From assembly GCF_004353905.1 (NCBI RefSeq), contig NZ_SMOD01000007.1, forward strand, positions 230,826-294,825: a stretch of 64,000 bases of DNA. Direction: 5' to 3'. Below the pieces are notes generated by a model. The model saw only the letters and a program-made list of their open reading frames with translations, searched no databases and was not told the DNA's origin. Position numbers and translations under genes: made by a program. Source of the DNA: Paraburkholderia guartelaensis (GTDB lineage: Bacteria > Pseudomonadota > Gammaproteobacteria > Burkholderiales > Burkholderiaceae). Below are positions 56,014 through 64,000 of this stretch, in pieces; positions within the stretch are counted from its first letter, which is position 1, and every line of letters starts with the position of its first letter.

Positions 56014-56676
56014 TCAGATGTAGTAGGCCGTGCGCGTCATCACTTTCGATGCTACACGCATTAGCGAGCGCACCGGCAAAGGCAATTCGACTCCGCCCAG
56101 ATCGGTGGCCGATTTCGCGTGCGAGATTTCGTCGGCGCGCATTTGCTCGACGACGGCGCGCGACTCGAGATCGGCGGGCGGCAAGCTGTCGAGATGGCTG
56201 TCGAGATGATGCTCGACCTGGCGCTCGGTTTCGGCCATGAAGCCAAGGCTCACCTTGTCACCCAGGCGGCCGGCGGCGAAGCCGATAGCAAGCGCGCCCG
56301 CGTACCACAGCGGATTAAGGAGACTCGGACGCGAGTCGAGCGCCTGCAGCCGGCGCGAGGTCCACGCGAGGTGATCCTCTTCTTCGCGCGCGGCCTGTTC
56401 GAAGGCAGCTCTGAGCGAGGGCGAGCGCGCCGAGATTTTTTGCGCCTGATACAGCGCCTGGGCACACACTTCGCCGACGTGATTGACGCGCATGAGACCG
56501 GCGGCGTGGGTGCGCTCGGCGGGTGTGAGTTCGCTGCCGGCTGGTACGGCATCGCCCTCGGGCGTCACTTCGATGGTAACGGGGGAAGGCTGCGGCATCG
56601 GACGCGTCATGCGCGACACGCCGGTGAGAGAGCGCAGGCCCCGGTCGAATTCGGTAATCAAGTCATCTAGCGTCAT
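56014..56676 (-). CDS. coq7: 3-demethoxyubiquinol hydroxylase Coq7 (UbiF function)
   Basis: Coq7 (220 residues) is a ferritin-like di-iron hydroxylase for the last ring hydroxylation in ubiquinone synthesis, used in place of UbiF by many proteobacteria. Iron ligands appear in [11 protein letters not shown] and in [12 protein letters not shown] near the C-terminus, with an additional glutamate in [34 protein letters not shown] carries another ligand pair. It is minus-strand, about 300 bases from the porin gene that points away from it. Confidence 0.94.
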   Translation of the reverse strand: MTLDDLITEFDRGLRSLTGVSRMTRPMPQPSPVTIEVTPEGDAVPAGSELTPAERTHAAGLMRVNHVGEVCAQALYQAQKISARSPSLRAAFEQAAREEEDHLAWTSRRLQALDSRPSLLNPLWYAGALAIGFAAGRLGDKVSLGFMAETERQVEHHLDSHLDSLPPADLESRAVVEQMRADEISHAKSATDLGGVELPLPVRSLMRVASKVMTRTAYYI

Positions 56677-56982
56677 CCAGCCTCCCTTTCATTTCGTTGG
56701 CGAGCCGGATTTGTCGCTCGCCCGGACTGCCCTTTCACCTCTACACAAACTCACGGAGATCCGTCAATCCGGGGCAGCGCCGATAGATAGCCGCATATTC
56801 TAGACCATGTTGTGTAAACGAAACAGGTACTTAGCGAGGCCCTGGCTTTTCCTTTGTGACTATTAACCCTTTTGTTACATTACGTGCAACTTCTCGCGAA
56901 GTTAGAAGGACAGGACCCCGCACTATAAAAAACCGGTCCTGTTAGAAGACGCAAAAGATTCGCAAACACTGGAGATCATTCA
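56677..56982. other. Divergent region between coq7 and the porin gene
   Basis: A possible porin promoter is TTGTGA (56854-56859) and TACATT (56876-56881), 16 bases apart. Downstream is an inverted repeat ACAGGACC/GGTCCTGT (56910-56917 and 56935-56942) that would form a hairpin in the porin leader; it also contains a second TATAAA candidate. The porin ATG has TGGAG a few bases upstream. No gene is supported. Confidence 0.5.
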
Positions 56983-58167
56983 ATGAAGAAGTCGCTTCTC
57001 GCGCTGGCTGCGCTGGGCGCGTTCGCGGGCGTTGCTCACGCTCAGAGCAGCGTCACGCTGTACGGCATCATCGACGAAGGTTTCAACATCAACACGAATT
57101 CGGGTGGCAAGCACCTGTACAACCTCTCGAGCGGCGTGATGCAAGGCAGCCGTTTCGGCCTGCGCGGCGCTGAAGACCTCGGCGGCGGCCTGAAGGCAGT
57201 CTTCGTGTTGGAAAACGGTTTTGACGTGAACACCGGCAAGCTCGGTCAGGGCGGCCTGATGTTCGGTCGTCAGGCTTATGTCGGCCTCTCGAGCGCACAG
57301 TTCGGCACGGTCACGCTGGGTCGCCAGTACGACTCCGTCGTCGACTACGTCGGCCCGCTCGAAGCAGGCGACCAGTGGGGTGGCTACATCGCTGCCCACC
57401 CGCAAGATCTGGACAACTTCAACAACGCCTACCGTACGAACAACACGGTCAAGTTCACGAGCGCTAACTACGCTGGCCTGACGTTCGGCGGCACGTACAG
57501 CTTCGGTGGCCAGGCAGGCAACTTCTCGGCGAACCAGATCTGGTCGTTGGGCGCTGGCTACAACAACGGTCCCCTCGTCCTCGGCGTTGGTTACCTGAAC
57601 GCACGTACGCCGAACGCTACCGGCGGCCTGTTCAACAACGGCGGCTCGGCTGGCGCATCCGCAGCCCTGACGGCTGCTGGCAACCCGGTCTACGGCGGCT
57701 TCGCATCGGCTAACACGTACCAGGTCATCGGCGCAGGCGGCGCATACACGTTCGGCGCAGCAACGCTCGGCCTGACGTACTCGAACGTCAGCTTCCGCAA
57801 CCTCGGCGCCACGTCGACCTCGCTGTTCGAGCGCGGCACGAACGCCAACTTCAACAACGTCGAAGCGAACGTCAAGTACCAGTTCACGCCGGCCCTGCTG
57901 GCAGGCTTTGCGTTCGACTACACGGACGGCAGCAGCGTCACGCGTGCGAATGGCACGAGCGACGGCGGCGCGAAGTACTTCCAGTACTCGATCGGCACGG
58001 ATTACTTCCTGTCGAAGCGCACGGACGTCTACCTGATCGGCGTGTACCAGCACGCTACGGGTACCGACTCGACGGGCGGCACCGCTGTTGCATCGATCAA
58101 CGGCCTGACGCCGTCGAGCACGAACAACGTGTTCACGGCTCGCGTTGGTATCCGTCACAAGTTCTAA
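56983..58167 (+). CDS. Outer-membrane porin, Gram-negative general porin type
   Basis: This 394-residue trimeric porin forms a 16-strand barrel that passes small solutes. Residues 1-20 are a signal peptide (MKKSLLALAALGAFAGVAHA) before QSSVTLYGIIDEGF, the first strand typical of beta-proteobacterial porins. The protein ends with RVGIRHKF, with the C-terminal phenylalanine needed for Bam assembly. Loop 3 lies around residues 115-145. Codon choice is strongly biased (AAC, GGC, CTG), suggesting high expression. Burkholderiaceae carry many paralogues, so no specific name is given. Confidence 0.95.
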   Translation: MKKSLLALAALGAFAGVAHAQSSVTLYGIIDEGFNINTNSGGKHLYNLSSGVMQGSRFGLRGAEDLGGGLKAVFVLENGFDVNTGKLGQGGLMFGRQAYVGLSSAQFGTVTLGRQYDSVVDYVGPLEAGDQWGGYIAAHPQDLDNFNNAYRTNNTVKFTSANYAGLTFGGTYSFGGQAGNFSANQIWSLGAGYNNGPLVLGVGYLNARTPNATGGLFNNGGSAGASAALTAAGNPVYGGFASANTYQVIGAGGAYTFGAATLGLTYSNVSFRNLGATSTSLFERGTNANFNNVEANVKYQFTPALLAGFAFDYTDGSSVTRANGTSDGGAKYFQYSIGTDYFLSKRTDVYLIGVYQHATGTDSTGGTAVASINGLTPSSTNNVFTARVGIRHKF

Positions 58168-58190
58168 GAAGAACAGTCGCTGTAATCTCG

Positions 58191-58214
58191 AAGGCGCCTC
58201 CGGGCGCCTTTTTT
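58191..58214 (+). terminator. Porin terminator
   Basis: AAGGCGCC/GGCGCCTT, perfect 8-bp stem with a TCCG loop, followed by a T run. Confidence 0.92.
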
Positions 58215-58249
58215 CTTTGGTGCGTTTTGTCGTTTCGCGACAGCGCGCG

Positions 58250-58281
58250 AAAAAAACGGCCTGCCCTCGATGGGCAGGCCG
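58250..58281 (-). terminator. Terminator of the acyl-CoA ligase gene
   Basis: On the minus strand CGGCCTGCCC/GGGCAGGCCG forms a 10-bp stem with a 5-base loop and is followed by seven T residues, 40 bases after the gene. Confidence 0.9.
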
Positions 58282-58319
58282 CTTTCTTTCTACGTTGCGC
58301 TCGGTTCGTGGGTCTTGCG

Positions 58320-59993
58320 TCAGGCGCGACCGTCGCGCAACTCGCGACGCAGGATCTTTCCGACATTACTCTTCGGCAGATCGTTGCGGAACTCGATGAT
58401 CTTCGGCCGCTTGTAGCCGGTGAGCTGCGTCTTGCAGTACTCGAACACATCCTTGTCCGTGAGCGCCGGGTCCTTCTTGACGATATAGAGCTTCACCGCC
58501 TCGCCCGAATTCTGGTCCGGCACGCCCACCGCCGCCACTTCGAACACGCCCGGCAGCCTGGCCACGACGTCCTCGACTTCGTTCGGATACACATTGAAGC
58601 CGGAGACCAGAATCATGTCCTTCTTGCGGTCGACGAGCTTGATGTAGCCACGCGCGTTGATGAGACCGACGTCGCCCGACTTGAAGTAGCCGTCCGGCGT
58701 CATGACCTTCGCCGTTTCTTCCGGGCGCTGCCAGTAGCCCGCCATCACTTGCGGCCCGCGGATGCAGATCTCGCCAGCCTCGCCGATCGGCAGTTCGTTG
58801 CCGGCGTCGTCGCGAATCGAGATTTCGGTGGAAGGCAGCGGCAAGCCGATCGTGCCGGTGTATTCCGTTGCCGTTACCGGATTGCAGGTCACGCTGGGCG
58901 AGGTCTCCGAGAGGCCATAGCCTTCGACGATCGGCGTATGCGTGCGCTCGTACCAGCGCTTGGCCACGGCTTCCTGCACCGCCATGCCGCCGCCGTTTGC
59001 GACGAGCAGGTGCGTGAAGTCCAGATTGCCGAAATCCGGGTGGTTGAGCATCGCGTTGTAGAGCGTGTTCACCGCGGGGAAACAGGTGATCGAGTAGCCG
59101 CGCAGCTCCTTGATCATGCCGCCGATATCGCGCGGATTTGGAATCAGAATCGCGAGACCGCCGGTGCGCAGCGTCAGCAGCCCGCAAACGGTCAACGCGA
59201 ACACGTGGTACAGCGGCAGAGCCGCGACCGTCACCGCTTGCGTACCGGACGGCAATTTCTCGAGTGCGGGCTCTGTCCATGCCGCCGACTGCAGCACGTT
59301 GGCGACCAGGTTGCCATGCAGCAGCGTCGCCCCCTTGGCCACGCCGGTCGTCCCGCCCGTGTACTGAAGGAAGGCGGCGTCCTCGGGCGTCTGCTCGACG
59401 CGCGTGAAGCCTTTGCGTGCCCCTTCGGCGAGCGCGTCGTTAAAGCGCACGTGGCCGGGAAGGTTCCAGGCGGGCACCATCTTCTTCACGCTACGCACGA
59501 CGAAGTTGACGATGAAGCCTTTCGCGCCAAGCAGATCGCCCATCGCCGCGACCAGCACGTGCTTCACGCGCGTATTGGCGACAACCGCGCTCACGGTCCC
59601 GGCGAAATTTTCGAGGACGACGATCGCCTCGGCGCCGCTGTCCTTCAGCTGGTGTTCGAGTTCGCGCGGCGTGTAGAGCGGGTTCACATTCACGACGACG
59701 TATCCCGCACGCAGCACTGCGGCGAGCGCGACCGGATACTGGAGCACGTTGGGCATCATGAGCGCAATGCGCGCGCCACGTGCGATGCCGCGCGACTGGA
59801 ACCACGCGGCCAGACGCTGGGAGAGCTGGTCCAGCTCGCCGTAGGTGATCGTCTTGCCCATGCAGGCGAAAGCGGGCTTTGCACGGAATTCGCTGAAGCT
59901 CTCCTCGAGCAGCGCCGTCACGGACGCGTAACGGCTCGCGTCGATTTCAGCGGGAACGCCGGGCGGGTAAGATTTCAGCCAGACTTTTTCCAT
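58320..59993 (-). CDS. fadD: Long-chain fatty acid--CoA ligase (AMP-forming), FadD type
   Basis: This 557-residue adenylate-forming enzyme activates fatty acids to acyl-CoA, coupling uptake to beta-oxidation. The ATP-binding P-loop is LQYTGGTTGVAKGATL, the adenylate motif is VEGYGLSETSPSVTCNP, and the hinge and core region is YFKSGDVGLINARGYIKLVDRKKDM. Length and motifs match FadD. AAGGAGGAG lies nine bases before the ATG, a very strong ribosome site. No other beta-oxidation gene is in the window. Chain-length preference is inferred from similarity to FadD. Confidence 0.92.
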   Translation of the reverse strand: MEKVWLKSYPPGVPAEIDASRYASVTALLEESFSEFRAKPAFACMGKTITYGELDQLSQRLAAWFQSRGIARGARIALMMPNVLQYPVALAAVLRAGYVVVNVNPLYTPRELEHQLKDSGAEAIVVLENFAGTVSAVVANTRVKHVLVAAMGDLLGAKGFIVNFVVRSVKKMVPAWNLPGHVRFNDALAEGARKGFTRVEQTPEDAAFLQYTGGTTGVAKGATLLHGNLVANVLQSAAWTEPALEKLPSGTQAVTVAALPLYHVFALTVCGLLTLRTGGLAILIPNPRDIGGMIKELRGYSITCFPAVNTLYNAMLNHPDFGNLDFTHLLVANGGGMAVQEAVAKRWYERTHTPIVEGYGLSETSPSVTCNPVTATEYTGTIGLPLPSTEISIRDDAGNELPIGEAGEICIRGPQVMAGYWQRPEETAKVMTPDGYFKSGDVGLINARGYIKLVDRKKDMILVSGFNVYPNEVEDVVARLPGVFEVAAVGVPDQNSGEAVKLYIVKKDPALTDKDVFEYCKTQLTGYKRPKIIEFRNDLPKSNVGKILRRELRDGRA

Positions 59994-60141
59994 GCAGCGT
60001 CTCCTCCTTGATTTTTCGAATGGTCGTGCTAAAAAATTGGATCGTAGCATGGCGACCCAACGTTTATGTCAGCAAATCAGCGAGTTAGAAAGGCCCCTCG
60101 AACGTGCGTTGTGGGGCCGCTAGCGGTAGCGTGAGGCGCCG

Positions 60142-62220
60142 TCAGGCGCGCTCGACCTCGACGAGGCAATCGTAGAAAGTCGCCGAGCCACCAAGGTCGG
60201 TGAGCGCCTGGCTCGTCACCTCGTTGGCGTTGCGGCCGTCCGGCGCGAGTTTCTTCCACCAGATCGACAATCCAACCACGAGACCGCTGCGCGCTCGGTC
60301 AGTCACACGCGCCCGCGCGCGCATCGATCCGCGATCATTGAACACGCGAACCTCATCGCCATCGGCAATCTCGCGGCTCGCGGCGTCAGCGGGATGGAGG
60401 TCCACGTGCGGCTGCCCTTCTGTCGCGCGCAGGCTCTCCACGTTCACGAAGGTGCTGTTGAGGAAGTTGCGCGCAGGCGGCGAGATCATCGCGAGCGGAT
60501 AACGCGCGGCGAGCTCGGGCGCGCCGTCCGCCGACTCGTACGGTGGCAGGTAGTCGGGCAGCGGGTCGAGCCCGGCCTTCGCAAGCGCTTCGCTATGGAA
60601 CTCGCACTTGCCCGTAGACGTGCGAAAACCGCCGTTCGCGAACGGCGCTTCGGGAATGTTCAGCTTCAGCCAGCCTTCGCGCTTGAGCGCCGCCCAGTCT
60701 GCACCGCCCAGCGCAGGATCGCTCCAGTCGAATGCGTGGGCCGCCACGTCTTCGTCGCTTTCGAACAGCGCCGGCTCGGTCAGGTCCATCGCGCGCGCGA
60801 TGGAACGGAAGATTTCGGTATTCGGCCGCGCGTCGCCAACGGGCGCGATGGCAGGCAAGTTCGCCATGACATGCGTGTGGCCGTAGGACTTGTGGACATC
60901 GAGATGTTCGAGTTGGGTCGTGGCCGGCAGCAGCAGATCGGCGTAATCGGCGGTGTCGGTCTGGAACTGCTCGAGCACGATAGTGAAGAGGTCCTCGCGC
61001 GCAAAGCCAGCCGCGACCTTCGCCGACTCGGGCGCAACCGCAACCGGATTCGAGTTGTAGACGACGAGCGCTTCGACCTTCGGCCCGAATGTGGCGTCGC
61101 CTGCGTGCGTGAGCGCGTCGCCGATCTGGTTCATGTTGACGATGCGCGGCTGATGCTGCGGCCAGCCCGGGATCAGATCCGGACGCTGGAGCGCGTTCGC
61201 ATCGACAGGGGCCCAGCCCGACGACGAAAGCAGCACGCCGCCCGCGCGATCGCGCCACGCGCCCGTCAACGCGGGCAGGCAGGCTATGGCGCGTACGGCG
61301 TTGCCGCCGCCGCGCACGCGTTGCAGGCCGTAGTTCATACGAATCGCCGCCTTGCGCGTCGAGGCGTAAAGGCGCGCGAGATCGACGACGACCTGTTCCT
61401 CGATGCCGCAGATCTCGGCGACGCGCGCGGGCGTGTAGGTAAGCGCGCGCGCCTTCAGCGCGTCGAAGCCGTGCGTGTGGGCCGCAATGTAATCGTGGTC
61501 GAGACGGTCCTCAGCGATCAGCACGTGCATCATGCCGAGCGCGAGAGCGCCATCCGTGCCGGGCTTGAGCGCAATGTGCTGATGGCACTTCTCGGCCGTC
61601 AGCGAGCGATAGGGGTCGATTGCGATCAACTTCGCGCCGTTGCGTTTCGCTTCCTGCGCGCGGGTCCAGAAGTGCAGGTTCGACGCGATCGGGTTGGCGC
61701 CCCAGATCAGGATGACTTCGCTTTCCGCGAAATACTCTGTGAGCATGCCGAGGCTCGAGCCGAAGGTATAACGCAGGCCGGCGGCGCCCGCCGCCGCGCA
61801 GATCGTGCGATCGAGACGCGATGCGCCTAGCTTGTGAAAAAAACGCTGGGCGATGCTATCGCCTTGAACGAGTCCCATCGTGCCCGCATAGCTGTACGGC
61901 AGGATCGCTTCGGGCGCGCGCTGCGCGATTTCGCCGAGGCGTTCGGCTGCGATGCGACAGGCTTCGTCCCAGCTGATCGGCTCGAAACGCCCGTCCCCCT
62001 TGCGCCCCACACGCTTCATCGGCTGCGTCAAACGCTTCGGATGATGGACACGCTCCGCATAGCGGGTGACCTTCGTGCACAGCACGCCTTGCGTGGGCGG
62101 GTGGTCAGGGTCGCCGCTCACCTTGATTGCCCGGCCGTTTTCGACGGTCACACGCATCGCACAGGTATCGGGACAATCGTGCGGGCAAACTGCACGTGCA
62201 AATTCGGCTGGGGCGTTCAT
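60142..62220 (-). CDS. Molybdopterin-dependent oxidoreductase, DMSO reductase/formate dehydrogenase superfamily
   Basis: This 692-residue protein begins with a [4Fe-4S] motif, CPHDCPDTCAMRV (Cys12, Cys16, Cys20, with Cys48 as fourth ligand), as in formate dehydrogenases and nitrate reductases. Molybdopterin-binding segments (VILIWGANPIASNLHFW, LIAIDPYRS, MNYGLQRVRGGGNAVRAI) follow, and a C-terminal dinucleotide-binding domain ends the protein. Cys141 (RTICAAAG) sits where the metal-ligand Sec140 lies in E. coli FdhF. There is no Tat signal, so it is cytoplasmic. No iron-sulfur or membrane partner gene is adjacent. The substrate is unknown. Confidence 0.88.
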   Translation of the reverse strand: MNAPAEFARAVCPHDCPDTCAMRVTVENGRAIKVSGDPDHPPTQGVLCTKVTRYAERVHHPKRLTQPMKRVGRKGDGRFEPISWDEACRIAAERLGEIAQRAPEAILPYSYAGTMGLVQGDSIAQRFFHKLGASRLDRTICAAAGAAGLRYTFGSSLGMLTEYFAESEVILIWGANPIASNLHFWTRAQEAKRNGAKLIAIDPYRSLTAEKCHQHIALKPGTDGALALGMMHVLIAEDRLDHDYIAAHTHGFDALKARALTYTPARVAEICGIEEQVVVDLARLYASTRKAAIRMNYGLQRVRGGGNAVRAIACLPALTGAWRDRAGGVLLSSSGWAPVDANALQRPDLIPGWPQHQPRIVNMNQIGDALTHAGDATFGPKVEALVVYNSNPVAVAPESAKVAAGFAREDLFTIVLEQFQTDTADYADLLLPATTQLEHLDVHKSYGHTHVMANLPAIAPVGDARPNTEIFRSIARAMDLTEPALFESDEDVAAHAFDWSDPALGGADWAALKREGWLKLNIPEAPFANGGFRTSTGKCEFHSEALAKAGLDPLPDYLPPYESADGAPELAARYPLAMISPPARNFLNSTFVNVESLRATEGQPHVDLHPADAASREIADGDEVRVFNDRGSMRARARVTDRARSGLVVGLSIWWKKLAPDGRNANEVTSQALTDLGGSATFYDCLVEVERA

Positions 62221-62399
62221 CGGAATTCCGTGGGTGAGGCGTTCTGTCGTAGCAGCGATTTTATTATGTTCGGGGCGCGCGCCCTGTACGCACCCTGTAG
62301 GTTGGCGCGAAAAAAAAGGTTCGGCGTAGAATGGTCCGTCTAGACCCGGCCTATTTTGGAGACGAAGGCCGGGCGCCCACTTTTTGAGCACCGTCCGCC

Positions 62400-63593
62400 A
62401 TGAAACTGATTCCGGAAATCCAGGCCGCCCAAGGCGAAATTCAGGGCCTCCGACGAACGATCCACGCGCATCCCGAACTGCGCTACGAAGAAACCCAAAC
62501 CTCCGACCTCGTTGCGGCGAAGCTCACAGAATGGGGCATTGAAGTGCATCGCGGCATGGGCAAGACCGGCGTCGTCGGCGTGCTCAAACGCGGCACCGGC
62601 AAACGTATGGTCGGATTGCGCGCCGATATGGACGCGTTGCCGATCCAGGAACTCAACACGTTTGATCATCGCTCGCGCAACGAAGGCAAGATGCACGCGT
62701 GCGGCCACGACGGCCATACTGCGATGCTGCTCGGCGCGGCGCAGTATCTCGCGCGGCACGGACAGTTCGACGGCACGATCGTCTTCATTTTCCAGCCCGC
62801 CGAAGAAGGCGGCGCCGGCGCGAAAGCCATGATCGAAGATGGCCTCTTCAAACAGTTTCCTGTGGATGCCGTTTTCGGTATTCACAATTGGCCGGGCATG
62901 CCGGCTGGCTACTTCGGCGTGACCGAAGGGCCGATTATGGCCTCGAGCAACGAATTCCGCATTGAAATCAAGGGTGTAGGTTCGCACGCCGCGTTGCCGC
63001 ACAATGGTCGTGATCCAGTCTTCACGGCGGTGCAGATCGCGAACGGGTTGCAGAGCATCATCACCCGCAACAAGAAGCCGCTCGATACGGCCGTGCTCTC
63101 GATCACGCAGATTCATGCAGGCGATGCGGTCAACGTGGTGCCGAATACGGCCTGGATCGCGGGAACGGTGCGTACCTTCACGACGGACACGCTGGATCTG
63201 ATCGAATCGCGACTGCGCAAGATCGCCGAGAGCACAGCTGAAGCGTATGACTGCTCGGTCGACATCACCTTCCATCGCAACTATCCGCCTACGGTGAACA
63301 GCAGCGCGGAGGCGCAGTTCGCCGCGGAGGTCATGCGCGAGGTGGTCGGCGCCGATCACGTCGACGCGAACGTCGAGCCGACCATGGGCGCCGAGGACTT
63401 CTCGTTCATGCTGCTGGAGAAGCCCGGCTGCTACGCGTTTCTCGGCAACGGCGAAGGCGGCCACCGGGATGCAGGACACGGCGCAGGCCCTTGCATGCTG
63501 CACAACGCGAGCTATGACTTCAACGATCAACTGCTGCCGGTGGGATCGTCGTTTTGGGTGCACCTGGCGACGAAATTTCTAGCGCAGCAGTAA
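62400..63593 (+). CDS. M20 family amidohydrolase (hippurate hydrolase-like)
   Basis: This 397-residue metallopeptidase-like enzyme has the M20D layout: HAHPELRYEETQTS near the N-terminus, the metal-binding HACGHDGHTAM (99-109) with Cys101 as in carboxypeptidases of this subgroup, QPAEEGGAGA (132-141) and the C-terminal HNASYDFND. Such enzymes remove N-acyl groups from amino acids (hippurate, indole-acetyl or N-acyl amino acids). The exact substrate is not readable. It is divergent from the molybdopterin oxidoreductase, 179 bases away. TAGAAT at 62327-62332 is a possible -10. Confidence 0.9.
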   Translation: MKLIPEIQAAQGEIQGLRRTIHAHPELRYEETQTSDLVAAKLTEWGIEVHRGMGKTGVVGVLKRGTGKRMVGLRADMDALPIQELNTFDHRSRNEGKMHACGHDGHTAMLLGAAQYLARHGQFDGTIVFIFQPAEEGGAGAKAMIEDGLFKQFPVDAVFGIHNWPGMPAGYFGVTEGPIMASSNEFRIEIKGVGSHAALPHNGRDPVFTAVQIANGLQSIITRNKKPLDTAVLSITQIHAGDAVNVVPNTAWIAGTVRTFTTDTLDLIESRLRKIAESTAEAYDCSVDITFHRNYPPTVNSSAEAQFAAEVMREVVGADHVDANVEPTMGAEDFSFMLLEKPGCYAFLGNGEGGHRDAGHGAGPCMLHNASYDFNDQLLPVGSSFWVHLATKFLAQQ

Positions 63594-63609
63594 TTCGAGG
63601 CACCAATGC

Positions 63610-63637
63610 AAAAAGCCGTCCATTGGACGGCTTTTTT
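63610..63637. terminator. Bidirectional terminator between the M20 gene and the rRNA operon
   Basis: AAAAAGCCGTCC/GGACGGCTTTTTT with an ATT loop. T runs are present in both directions, so it can end the M20 transcript and the converging rRNA transcript. Confidence 0.9.
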
Positions 63638-63667
63638 GTTTTCCTGCATCTGAAAGAAGCGTAAACG

Positions 63668-63706
63668 CCAGAACCCCGGCGCTCTTTCGGAGACACCGGG
63701 GTTCTG
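63668..63706 (-). terminator. Strong hairpin after 5S rRNA
   Basis: Perfect 12-bp stem CCAGAACCCCGG/CCGGGGTTCTGG, 19 bases past the 5S 3' end on the minus strand. It lacks a T tract of its own. Together with the next hairpin at 63610-63637 it probably ends the rrn operon, or it marks the processing site. Confidence 0.7.
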
Positions 63707-63724
63707 GACGTTACTGCATAAGGA

Positions 63725-63840
63725 GCCTGACGATTACCTACTTTCACACGGGCAATCCGCACTATCATCGGCGTGGAGCTGTTTCACGGTCCTGTTCGGG
63801 ATGGGAAGGGGTGGGACCAGCTCGCTATGGTCATCAGGCA
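63725..63840 (-). rRNA. rrf: 5S ribosomal RNA
   Basis: On the minus strand the gene begins TGCCTGATGACCATAGCGAG and contains the conserved CCATCCCGAACAGG loop and GTGAAAGTAGGT. It ends CGTCAGGC, which pairs with the 5' end (GCCTGA/TCAGGC), giving about 115 bases. This is the distal gene of an rRNA operon entering from the right-hand edge. Exact ends are inferred from pairing. Confidence 0.95.
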
Positions 63841-64000
63841 TGACGGGTTGCTGCGTCGCAGGGTGCTGCGCCACAGCCAATCGGGAAGAAGCGTAAAGAG
63901 GTGTTGCTGAATTGGGGTTGTGTTGTTTCAGGCACAACACGCGATCGCTCAACCTGTGCGTCCTTCTCTCCACAGCCGGAGGGAGGCACACCTGTTATAG
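63841..64000 (-). other. 23S-5S spacer of an rRNA operon
   Basis: The 160 bases upstream of 5S resemble no gene. In related bacteria the 23S 3' end is close to GGCTTGACC, followed by a short spacer. The window ends (reading minus) with CTATAACAGGTGTGCC, so the 23S 3' end probably lies within a few bases to the right of the edge. No tRNA is present in this spacer. Confidence 0.65.

Noticed and set aside
63734..63991. Open frame across the 5S gene and spacer
   Set aside because: It lies over the 5S rRNA, which explains the sequence.

Overview
The window is a high-GC stretch of a main bacterial chromosome. Gene content, gene order and protein character point to Burkholderiaceae, most like Paraburkholderia or Caballeronia. 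This is inferred from synteny and protein features; no database search was run. It is housekeeping DNA: I see no integrase, transposase, prophage, CRISPR array, toxin-antitoxin pair or other accessory island, and no convincing undescribed system. The points worth a second look are regulatory sites, RNA hairpins and repeats.

Layout. 1-4.3 kb: the end of a DUF3426 membrane protein, thiol peroxidase Tpx, a PfkB-type sugar kinase, a glycine-zipper lipoprotein and a lysine/alanine-rich histone H1-like protein with 78-bp tandem repeats. 4.7-9.9 kb (minus): nrdA and nrdB, class I ribonucleotide reductase, with a promoter carrying two NrdR-box-like sites 31 bp apart. 10.0-11.9 kb (minus): ampD, a PP0621-family protein and a CcsA/YpjD-like membrane protein. 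12.0-18.2 kb: ffh, hpt, marC, proS, rppH and a CNP1-like lipoprotein. 18.3-21.5 kb (minus): rplU-rpmA-obgE-proB. 21.7-24.3 kb: ispB, tRNA-Pro(CGG) and a CorC/HlyC-type protein. 24.4-29.6 kb: pilB-pilC-pilD-coaE-zapD-yacG. 29.7-35.2 kb (minus): secA, argJ, a DUF815 ATPase and a MutT-type hydrolase. 35.6-37.9 kb: a DciA-like protein, lpxC and a peroxiredoxin.

38.1-55.6 kb (minus) is a complete dcw cluster: mraZ-rsmH-ftsL-ftsI-murE-murF-mraY-murD-ftsW-murG-murC-ddl-ftsQ-ftsA-ftsZ. It makes the peptidoglycan precursor (MurC-F, Ddl, MraY, MurG), builds the septal synthase (FtsW, FtsI with FtsL, FtsQ) and the division ring (FtsA, FtsZ). Most genes overlap by four bases. The promoter before mraZ overlaps four 10-bp-spaced repeats that look like a MraZ operator. 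Neighbouring lpxC, zapD, ampD and secA also serve envelope growth and division.

56-64 kb: coq7, a trimeric porin, a long-chain acyl-CoA ligase, a molybdopterin oxidoreductase, an M20 amidohydrolase and, on the minus strand, the 5S gene of an rRNA operon whose 23S gene lies just beyond the window.
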